Under the pieces are notes generated by a model. The model searched no databases and had not been told where the DNA came from. It was given only the letters and a program-made list of their open reading frames with translations. This document shows, one piece after another, positions 56,501 to 64,000 of a stretch of DNA of 64,000 nt. Positions within the stretch are counted from its first letter, which is position 1. The number at the start of each line of letters is the position of its first letter. The stretch is from Beroe ovata (lineage: Eukaryota; Ctenophora; Nuda; Beroida; Beroidae), in the NCBI GenBank assembly GCA_946803715.1, contig CAMPET010000046.1, positions 212,052 through 276,051 on the forward strand, written 5' to 3'. A program made the position numbers and the translations under genes.

Positions 56501-59500
56501 ACCAAATCTTGGTGCAGCAGATTTCAGCCTGCTCTGTTCACAAGTACCGAAAACTGAACCGGAAGTGACTGAACATCTGATGAGTAGACTATCTTTTGAA
56601 TCGAATCCTGTCGAGGTTTCAGGGGGTGAGGCGAGTGATTCATTGAAGGATGAATTGAAGGATGAATTTGTCGATGAAGGAACCCACGTTCTCAATCCTG
56701 GAAGTGATGCTCTCTTTGCTTCTCTTGCTAAAATCGAGAAAGAGCAAAGTACAATCAAGGAAGAAGAAGATGAACTATTCGACGATGATTTAGACAACAT
56801 CCAACTCGATATTTTGGACCAAAAACCTTTTGTAGCTGTGACAGAAGAGTCAAACAAGGATTTACAGATCACCACCCCAGCCTTGAAGAAGCTATTCAAG
56901 CCGAGGGGATCCTCAACTCCTGCTGTGCCGTCACTTGACTCCCGTAGAATCGGCACACCCTCACACCACAAACCCGACATAATCGACACACCCTCACACC
57001 ACAAACCCGACATAATCGGCACACCGTCACACAAACCAGAAGTTAGCGTCTCCTACTCTCCTGACTCATTCATCGAGAAACTCAAACCAGTTGTTGAGAG
57101 TATCAGAACAGCGGAGAGGGTAAACTCCGTAATGCCCAGCATATCCATGCCTGACATGTCTCCTCTTGTGATGGGAAAACGGAAAAGACGATGCAACATC
57201 CTATGTTCACAAGCATTGGAGGAATCTAATGAACAGAAAAAGAGTCGTCATCACTCACCAACCAGCAATGATGAGAGTGACGATTTTGATCTTGCCCGTG
57301 ATAAGAGGATAAAAAAGAGGACGGGGAAATGTCCGTTTGTGGACAGTGAAGCGGTCCTGTCCGGGGAGGACGATAATGATGAAATGGGTGAGGGTGAGGA
57401 GGGAGAAGATTTTCTGAGTAGCTCGTTAGAGGAATTCATCGATAGAAATGATGATATCACAGGTTCGGTTTTTATCGGAAAAGAATGAAATTAACTAACA
57501 CTCTTCCTGAATTATTGTTGCTCTTCTTTGGGTAACATTACTCTTTCAATTTCATAACTCGCTCTCAGTTGACGAGACTAACTACTTGCGGGATCTAGCA
57601 GAGCGTGACAAGCAGAAAGTTAGGACAGTTGGACAGAACTTCGTCGGAAACGTATATTCCCAGGATCCACGGTGCGGAATTTGATCCATTTTTGGGTTTA
57701 GATTTATCTAAAGGTGGTTTTCGTCCACGAGATTTCCTGACAAACTTTCCAATGCCCTTCGTCTCCCAGATTTGACGCTTCGGTGGGAGACACTGATGGT
57801 GAATTCGACTCCTTTATTTGTGACGATGAGGAATTCAGCTTGTTGGATGGAAACTTCGAAGAAACGGCAGTTTTCACTCAACAATTACAGGTGTATTTTA
57901 TGAAGTAAGGTTTTCTCCAAATTTCTCGGTTTGGTTTTGGTTGAGTCATTGAATTCAAATTCGAAAATTTCGATAACTGACAGATTTTTACTTCAGGATC
58001 AGACACCAACCCCTGTCAAGACAAAGAAGAAAACTCGACGAGTTAAGGAGTTCGTAGAATCCCCAAGCACTCAGGCCGCCAGGTCAATGATCACAACAGC
58101 GGATGAGACCAACGAAAATATCCCTCCTCCGGCCTCGAATATAGGTCCCTCTGTCAGAAATAGGACACTGCAAATCGATACACCAAGAAGCGGCCAGGGT
58201 GGTCAGCATTCAAAACCTCCTCCTAGACCGATATTACGACGAGAACCATCACATCAAATCACGCCCAAATCTAAAGTTAAATTCTCATTTTCCAACGGAG
58301 GGGGAAAGTTGGGTTCTCAGAGCAGAGTACAAGGAGAGTCTTCAGCGACAAATGACACCGTCTCCTCTTTCCTGCTTGGTCTGGAAGACTTGCTCTCTGA
58401 TGAAGAACAGAAACCCCCCAAAGACAGCAATATTGATGACGATGATTTCGAAGATACAAGCCTACTAAGAAGGTCAAAGAGTCAGTCTAATTCAACATCG
58501 AAGAAAAAGAATAAGCAGAAAACGAACTCTGGAGAAAGTTCAACATCTGTTCACCAACAACAAGGTGCCCCTCTCCCTTCTGGGCAGGTGGTATCAAGTG
58601 GGGACAAAACTGCAGACCTGTTCGGAGACTCGCTCAATGAGAGCACTATCGAGGCAGCATGTGAGAGTATCTCCAGTGGAATAGCCCCGCTAAACCCCCC
58701 TCAAAATTGCGTCTATCATCAATCACAGTTCGACATAGATGTGGATAATCTGTTGGGTCTTGATATCAAGATCCCCGGTGATGTGGCTGACGGAAAACTA
58801 GGATTATCGGCTGAGGAACAGCGGCCAGAGGGAGCTCCGAACTTGCATAAGCTCCGGAAAGCGGGAATCTCTGCCCAAACAGATCAGTCTAGTAGAGCAG
58901 CTACTCGACCAGACTACAGCAAATGTGTCGTATTCGTCCGAACAAGAGTGAGCTCATTTTCAATCTATTCCAATTTTAGACACATCTCGAGGCTCAAATT
59001 CAAACTTTGTTCAGATCAATGTATTGATTCCAAAAATTATGAAACTCACATCCGGAAAGAGATATGAATTTAGGAATTCTGATTCAATTCCTGATTGAAC
59101 AACATATGTATTCCGATTCCATTTAACAGGTGGTTTCCAACAATCAGATCTGCAGTATCCTGAGAACAAAGTACGCTGTGGGAGTGGAAATTAGGAGCGA
59201 CATTACAGATTGTGATTACGTTGTGAGCTCTGACACTGCTATCCTTCGCATAACACTACTCGGTTTGTTTGACAATAATTACTGAACAATGAACAATTAC
59301 TGAACAATTACTGAACAATTACTGAACGGGAAAAGACTTCTGAGCGTGAGAAATCTTTATCTATCCGCTTGATGTGATGGTTCGCTTGGGTTCATGGGAT
59401 TCGCTTGGGTTCATGAGTCTGATTTCAGATGTGTATAAAGGGGTCTCTGATCTCACTCACCGAATCAGAACACTGCTAAAAACGTTCACACACATTGTTC

Positions 59501-60254
59501 TTCTAGCAGAACTGTCCCAGGACTCAGCAGGCAAGAAGAAGGTAGGATGATAAGGTTATCTAAAAGGGGATTTAGAGCCTAGAGAGAACTTTTCATATCA
59601 ATGAATGGAATCTATTAGGCTGATAGCTGTTCATTATCTTGCACTTGGCTCTGCTTTCACTCACAGTTTTTCAGGTGGTGGGTAAAAACGAGTCATACGA
59701 CGCTGTTCGGTTTTCTCTTGCTGAACACAAACTAAGGTCACTCAACGCGACCTTACTCCTATCAGAGACCCAAGGTGGGTATGTCTTCAATCATTCATCG
59801 TCATCATTCTTCCCATTTTACATGATCCGGGCAACTCTTCTCATAATGCTCTTCTAGAAAGAACAGCCGGGCTGATTGTGAACTTCATCCCGACATCGGG
59901 TTTTCATATACCGGTGTCCACTCTGACAGACAAACAGAAGGGTCTTGAGAGTATGCTCACAACTATACCTTTCCTCAACCCCGCTAATGTTAGATTCCTC
60001 GTTCTCAAGTATTCTTCTCTCGCCCTGCTCCTAAACAGGTTTATACTTAAATTCATTGGGGTGGGGATAGTTTATTTTGTATCTGAAGTTTGTGAGTTGT
60101 GAATTGAGTTAGAATCTTCCTCGATGACTCTGTTTTTCACCAACTCCGTTTCAGTGGTGCAGAAGAGATCAGTAAAGTTGGTGACATATCCCGTCGTAAT
60201 ACTGCCCTCTTCATAAAATACTGTAGAACTAATGTGTCCAATCAAGTACAGTGA
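50578..60254 (+). CDS. FANCM: FANCM, DNA translocase of the Fanconi anaemia pathway
   Basis: Twenty-five exons join in phase to about 1809 residues: 50578-50685, 50776-50908, 51000-51134, 51217-51317, 51395-51499, 51619-51741, 51846-51962, 52053-52206, 52338-52424, 52501-52633, 52805-52912, 53044-53231, 53389-53519, 54084-54262, 55055-55159, 55647-55758, 55854-57462, 57569-57671, 57770-57890, 57997-58947, 59130-59262, 59429-59541, 59675-59774, 59858-60038, 60155-60254. SF2 helicase core: Walker A LPTGLGKTF (about 78-86), DEAH (181-184), ALSATPG, motif [13 protein letters not shown] (about 516). It remodels stalled forks and recruits partner complexes. A segment near 636-673 ([12 protein letters not shown]) corresponds to the MHF-binding region. 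A long acidic middle follows, then a C-terminal ERCC4-like fold (about 1590-1720, [13 protein letters not shown], without the nuclease ERKxxxD) and tandem HhH. Intron 13 contains a duplicated haplotype segment. Confidence 0.96.
53497..54016. repeat. Duplicated FANCM exon-13 end plus intron, split by a Helitron-like terminus and an N
   Basis: Copy 1 (53497-53684) starts with the last 23 nt of exon 13 and its donor. Copy 2 (53774 to about 54016) repeats it after N at 53773, with small differences and an extra ATGATGTCATGATGTC stretch. Only copy 2 runs on into the sequence leading to exon 14. This is most simply two haplotypes assembled in series, so the second exon fragment is not a real extra exon. 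Confidence 0.8.
53685..53772 (+). mobile_element. Helitron-like 5' terminus (88-base fragment)
   Basis: Starts TCAAGGGGCTGGCAAGCCCC, with a GGGGCT/AGCCCC hairpin. It continues through CTCGCGGCATCTGTAGATAA to a second hairpin (AAAAAGGGCCC GGA GGGCCCTTTTT, 53739-53763), then ends at the N. The empty copy of the site (near 54016) reads GATTA then TAGG, so insertion is between A and T. The rest of the element is unassembled. Confidence 0.6.
54398..54610 (-). CDS. Small secreted acidic peptide, nested in a FANCM intron
   Basis: 70 residues, intronless, minus strand, wholly within FANCM intron 14 (54263-55054). A clear signal peptide ([20 protein letters not shown], cleavage near SSSSC-LS) is followed by a mature part of about 48 residues rich in Asp, Glu, Thr and Tyr. 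There is an acidic [20 protein letters not shown] stretch and a C-terminus of [10 protein letters not shown]. No dibasic processing site and no cysteine pair in the mature part. No family recognised. It could be a lineage-restricted secreted peptide; transcription evidence is needed to be sure it is a gene. Confidence 0.5.
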   Translation of the reverse strand: MKLLICLSVLITASLISSSSCLSRDFGYEHELPDDVTTGPTTEMPHDDWRTQTPDLAIYTYYPDGYWLDD

Positions 60255-60411
60255 TTGCCGGAACTTTGGTGCTAATTTTATCTGTAGCAATTCCGTTGTT
60301 TTTAGATATTTGTTAATATTTTTATTAATACATATTCATTATTCATTGTCATATTCATTATTCATTTTCATTATTATTATTGATACAAATTCGTGTTGTA
60401 AGATTCTACTT

Positions 60412-60510
60412 GACCTCAGTTTCTCGCGCGCGGCGCGCGCGCCTTCATCGAAGGCCGAAACAGGTCTGTTTCGGTTTTCGATGAAGGCGCGCTCGCGCGA
60501 GAAATAGGTC
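60412..60510. repeat. CGCG-rich foldback repeat, copy B
   Basis: Inverted arms GACCTCAGTTTCTCGCGCGC and GCTCGCGCGAGAAATAGGTC enclose ATCGAAGGCCGAAACAG and a second inner hairpin. Closely similar to copy A at 25287-25364. Confidence 0.85.
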
Positions 60511-60622
60511 AGGTAACATCGCATCTGACAAAAAAGTGACGCGTCGCGTCAATCATGACGCAGCGCGCGAACAGGCGTGCCTCAACTAATAAGCAGGTTG
60601 CTGAAAAATATTGCATGATGTT

Positions 60623-60671
60623 ATCTGTCCACTGTTTCTTGCGCGCGCCGCGCAAGAAACAGTGGACAGAT
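60623..60671. repeat. Near-perfect 49-bp palindrome
   Basis: Arms of 23 bp, ATCTGTCCACTGTTTCTTGC inward on each side, around CGC/GCG. Related to the CGCG foldback family (TGTTTCTTGCGCGC core). Confidence 0.9.
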
Positions 60672-61045
60672 ATCATCTGGCAAAAAATGACGGCAGATTG
60701 GGCCGTGCAGCGCGAGAACATTTTATGTCGTTCAAAAAATTATTCCAAATATACCTTGCCTGGTGACGCTAATTAAATATAAAAAATAAATAAAATTTTT
60801 TGCCTTCAGGCAACTCTATTCTAAGTAGTCATTCTTCGTAACTCTATTCCTGGTACCCAGATTTAGGGGCCAGCAGTTAGCTTCTTATTGTCAAAGCAAT
60901 TATAAAGGGCAATAACTTAAACGAACAGCAACTACTTGCAATGAATAATAAGCATTAAACAGCAATCAAATTTACTTGAGTACACAGTTTCATCTTTCAC
61001 AATGGGTAAAATATTTTATATGCCACCTTTCAGTATGATATTGTG

Positions 61046-62371
61046 ATGACAAATTCTCCTTTTGGGGATATAAAGACAGTTTTCGTGGCTGTTGCAGATG
61101 CTCTTCATTTAAATCATCATGTAGAGAAGCATGTAGAGAAACTGAATATCAATCCTAAGAATGCAGAGTTTGACTTGATTTTGAGCAGGGAACTACATGA
61201 TGTCAGCCATGATTTGATACATTCAATTAAAACAGTTTTAGTGAATGAAAGAGTTCTTTCATATATCAAGCTTGACCGACCTATCATCTTCAACAATTTG
61301 TTCAATGAGCTCCAAGGTTTTCATTTGAAAGAGATGGTTCAACAGTGTTTCAATAAGAATACATTTAATCATGGAGTAGAGCATTCCAATATTGGTTTAT
61401 GTTCTTACTTGATGAGCTTCACACCAAAAGATCCATTTCTCAACCTTGCCACAAACATGCTTCTGAGAATTTCCTCTCAAGTTATTAGGTACGCAAGATT
61501 TGGCATCGAGATGAGTTGGAAAGGTTCCCTTGGTGATAAGGAACAAATTGAGCACTGTCTCTCATCATTTCCTACAATAGCCAATATTTACTTTCTGTCA
61601 ACCAATTTTAAGCCAGAGGACTCACTCAAAGGATTGTCTTTGAGTTCATCATTCATTGTTACAACCAGTGAGCGAAAAGATGTGTCCAAAGATTGCCTCA
61701 TACGACTTCAGTGTGGTAGTTTTCAAGTAAGTTTCACAAAAGAAACTGCATTAGGTCAATTGTTAGGCTGCTATTTATCTCAACGCTACCAGGATGTGTT
61801 GAACCAAGCACAGGAAAGATTGCATGAAAATTCAAGTGAGACCGAAAGACATTGTCAAGAAATGATGCCCTTCATTGTCCTGTATGATTTCTTCTCCTCA
61901 TCCACTCCTTTCCAGCCCCTTAACCCTTCTCCACAGTGCATGCGAGATTCTGTTTTCATCTATTATAATGTAGCAAGAATAACTCAGTTACAAAAGTTGT
62001 ATTCATCCTTACAAATTCATACAGATAAGGTTGATGTATCCATGCTAACTCTTGACATTGAATGGGTAATATCATGCCATTTAATCAACTTTTATAAGAC
62101 ACTTGAGGAAGCAGTGATAAAGCCTTTTAAATCGATCATCATCAACAAAATTGACTCTAGATTAGAACTCCACAAATTGTTGCAATACACTTTGAAATTA
62201 GTGAGACTTTTCAGCAAATACTATTCATCAACTAAAATAATAACATATGACTCTAAAGAACAATTAGTGGTTAGAATGAATACACGTATGCAACTTGTTA
62301 ATTCAGTTTTCAATGTGTTGACCTTCATCTTGAGAGATATTCTTGGAATGAATATTTTATCTGAACTATGA
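61046..62371 (+). CDS. DALRD3: DALR anticodon-binding domain protein, DALRD3-like
   Basis: 441 residues from the ATG at 61046, single coding exon. The C-terminal ~120 residues have the all-helical DALR pattern of arginyl-tRNA synthetases: LHKLLQYTLKLVRLFSKYY, then RMNTRMQLVNSVFNVLTFIL and GMNILSEL. There is no HIGH or KMSKS motif, so it is not a synthetase. DALRD3 binds arginine tRNAs and helps METTL2 place m3C at position 32; that role is assumed by homology. The rest of the protein is recognised only weakly. An acceptor TTTCAG ends 12 nt before the ATG with the frame open between, so an additional 5' exon is possible. Confidence 0.6.
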   Translation: MTNSPFGDIKTVFVAVADALHLNHHVEKHVEKLNINPKNAEFDLILSRELHDVSHDLIHSIKTVLVNERVLSYIKLDRPIIFNNLFNELQGFHLKEMVQQCFNKNTFNHGVEHSNIGLCSYLMSFTPKDPFLNLATNMLLRISSQVIRYARFGIEMSWKGSLGDKEQIEHCLSSFPTIANIYFLSTNFKPEDSLKGLSLSSSFIVTTSERKDVSKDCLIRLQCGSFQVSFTKETALGQLLGCYLSQRYQDVLNQAQERLHENSSETERHCQEMMPFIVLYDFFSSSTPFQPLNPSPQCMRDSVFIYYNVARITQLQKLYSSLQIHTDKVDVSMLTLDIEWVISCHLINFYKTLEEAVIKPFKSIIINKIDSRLELHKLLQYTLKLVRLFSKYYSSTKIITYDSKEQLVVRMNTRMQLVNSVFNVLTFILRDILGMNILSEL

Positions 62372-62511
62372 TTCTAACCAATTGTTGGTTTTGGCAGTCC
62401 GTACTATATTGCGTTATATGATACTATATGAACTACCATTTACATATCTGGATACAGTACTACAACAGATCATTGTTGGTCAAACTTTCACAACTTGCAA
62501 CAATCTAGGTC

Positions 62512-63163
62512 ATGGATCTGCCTACTTGCATCCAGATTCTGTCAGATCAAGAGAAGGTTTTCTCCCATATTCTGAGTAGTAAAGAGGATGGAGCATTTGG
62601 CTTAAATTGTGAAGAAAAAGCTAAGGTAAGTCAGAGTCACGTTCCTTGGAATCGTCTCAGTACAGAATTATCGAAAGTGTGCTGTCAATTGTCATTCTTA
62701 ATAAGGTTTTGCTTTCATTCTTATCAGGTTTTGCTTTCAGATTTTACAGTGGGTTCAGTATAGTTTCAAGATACAAGAAAAGAAGAGTGGTCTGGACAAA
62801 TATGCAACAGAAGTTAACTCTTACTTATCAAACAGGACTTACATGGCTGGGAACTCTCTCACTATAGCCGACTGTGCTGTTGCCATAGCTCTTCACAAAT
62901 TCCTAGGGTATGCTTTATTATTGCTAAGCCAAAGCCAAGCTTATGAAACACTTCTTTTCATCATGCTTTTGCTTTAATTCAACTCAATCCAATTGAAGTA
63001 TGATTGCTGAAAAATGTCATGATCTGTTTTCAGTGATTTGCTGATAACTCCAGAGATTCAATGGGAGATGAGTCACTTGGTGAGGTGGTACTCCACAGTT
63101 CAATCCTGCAACTCTTGGAAACACGAAAAAATTGAGTTTTTCCGGAGGCCGGTCTACTGCTGA
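62512..63163 (+). CDS. EEF1E1: EEF1E1/AIMP3-like multisynthetase-complex protein
   Basis: Three exons in phase, 136 residues: 62512-62625, 62741-62907, 63034-63163. GST-C-like helical domain: CEEKAKILQWVQY, TEVNSYLSNRTYMAGNSLTI, ADCAVAIALHKFLGDL, and RWYSTVQ. The order and spacing follow human EEF1E1 (about 174 residues), a scaffold that docks methionyl-tRNA synthetase in the multisynthetase complex. It is shorter at the N-terminus, where most of the thioredoxin-like half is missing or lies in an unseen exon. The start follows a TCTAG acceptor by 3 nt and lies 140 bp after the DALRD3-like stop. Other GST-C proteins of the translation machinery are possible. Confidence 0.75.
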
Positions 63164-63456
63164 TTACAGTGTATCTATACTTCACCTTGTACATAATATA
63201 ATATTTGAATCTCAAATGGGAAAAATAATTGCATCCTTTTATCTTTTGCTTTCTTGCAATAGATTATTTTATTTAAATTTTGGGTTGTGTTATATTTAGG
63301 TGCTAGGGGTTTGTATCTTATGAAATATTTGATCTTCTTGATCTTAGTTTCTGTCGGAGAAATTCTCATTTCCCACATTTCTAAATCAATAATATTGGTA
63401 CCGAAATTCATGGTTAACTATAATATGCTGATATCAAGAATACCTCTGTAGCAATC

Positions 63457-63911
63457 ATGGACATACCCTATACCCCAAAGACAATTTATCAAGATAACTA
63501 TGACAACAGGGAATTCATCAATCTTGCTATCAGATCAGGTAGTATCCAGCAGATTCGGCCCAGATTTCCACACAATTACTATGCAATATTGTTCATCAGC
63601 ATTCAAACATTGTCATCCGATTGGGATTCCTATCATTTAAATGTCATTCATCTACATTGTCTATGATCGTTAACTCCGAACTGATTCATTTTCAGAACTT
63701 TCTGATGTAACCTGAGTTTATGATACCCCTCTTTTTGAAAACAGGCATCAACATTTCCCCCCGTATTCTGGAAATAGTTCTCGATTTGATCCGTCAGAAT
63801 ATCGAGGTGAACGCCATCTTTGAAATGATCAAGGCATGCCAAGAAGATGCCGACAAACAAAAGAAGTTTGGACGGAGTCCAGATCAAGATGGAACGGATA
63901 AACTGACCTGA
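63457..63911 (+). CDS. MZT2: Mitotic-spindle organizing protein 2-like (MOZART2)
   Basis: Two exons, 63457-63538 and 63745-63911, join across a glycine codon to 82 residues. The core reads EFINLAIRSG, then INISPRILEIVLDLIRQNIE and VNAIFEMIKAC, matching the MZT2 helical hairpin (family pattern: ELxxLA..G, a GI-DP-VF-I-VDLL-helix, and a V-P-A-F-ML helix). MZT2 binds the N-terminal part of gamma-tubulin complex proteins and aids microtubule nucleation at centrosomes. Vertebrate proteins are about twice as long owing to a disordered tail; here the tail is short and charged. A CTGTAG acceptor lies 5 nt before the ATG. Confidence 0.8.
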
Positions 63912-64000
63912 AGATGAACTTATATGACGTCATCATCACCGATGTTATCTTTTTAACCACAAGAATATTCCTTCATTTTAACCTTATTTATATTGTCCAT

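Larger units (their letters stand above)
60255..61045. other. FANCM 3' flank and upstream region of the DALRD3-like gene
   Basis: Holds two foldback repeats (60412-60510 and 60623-60671) and an A-rich stretch with AATAAA signals ending TTTTGCCTTCA (about 60772-60807), as in the LAP/BTB interval. No gene recognised. Confidence 0.6.

Noticed and set aside
56384-57034. 216-codon minus-strand ORF
   Set aside because: Antisense shadow of the large FANCM exon 55854-57462, which has clear family context and phase-consistent splice sites.

Overview
The window is animal nuclear DNA: about 40% G+C, GT-AG introns mostly of 80-700 bp, (CA)n/(GT)n microsatellites, one 673-base assembly gap and several single-N joins. 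I rebuilt gene models by hand from exon phase, splice sites and family motifs. Sixteen genes are supported, twelve of them clear members of known metazoan families. No bacterial, viral, rRNA or CRISPR features were seen. The species cannot be read off directly. The many intron-nested genes, a PDZ-less Scribble/LANO-type gene, a DEG/ENaC channel and splice acceptors abutting start codons would fit a ctenophore such as Mnemiopsis, but that is inference.

Layout, left to right. (1) 1-8915: 3' part of a GRK4/5/6-type G-protein-coupled receptor kinase on +, with two competing last exons and a 1.07 kb foldback element in an intron. (2) 10957-12158: a membrane-anchored galectin-like gene on -. (3) 14446-24588: a complete 14-exon LAP (Scribble/LANO-like) polarity gene on -, with an intronless SLC22 organic-ion transporter inside one intron on +. 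(4) 25849-33324: a BTB-BACK gene of the serine-enriched-protein (gprs) type on +, with a 545-bp satellite in one intron and an intronless GPI-anchored cysteine-rich gene in another on -. (5) 33997-36698: a DNA-transposon-like element with G-run inverted ends. (6) 37537-45384: a 15-exon DEG/ENaC channel on +, with an intronless TATA-driven PIM-like kinase in one intron. (7) 46147-49612: PDIA6 and a SENP8-like deneddylase, both on -. (8) 50578-60254: a complete 25-exon FANCM on +, with a small secreted-peptide gene in an intron on -. (9) 61046-63911: DALRD3-like, EEF1E1/AIMP3-like and MZT2-like genes in tight head-to-tail order on +.

The genes are general cell-biology genes (signalling, polarity, ion transport, ER folding, NEDD8 removal, fork repair, tRNA metabolism, microtubule nucleation) and form no single pathway. 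The most interesting points are: four intronless genes nested in introns; a shared Helitron-like 5' terminus found only at two places where the assembly duplicated a haplotype around an N; repeated placement of a splice acceptor within a few bases of start codons, which suggests 5'UTR introns or spliced-leader trans-splicing; and a family of CGCG-rich foldback repeats in shared promoter regions.
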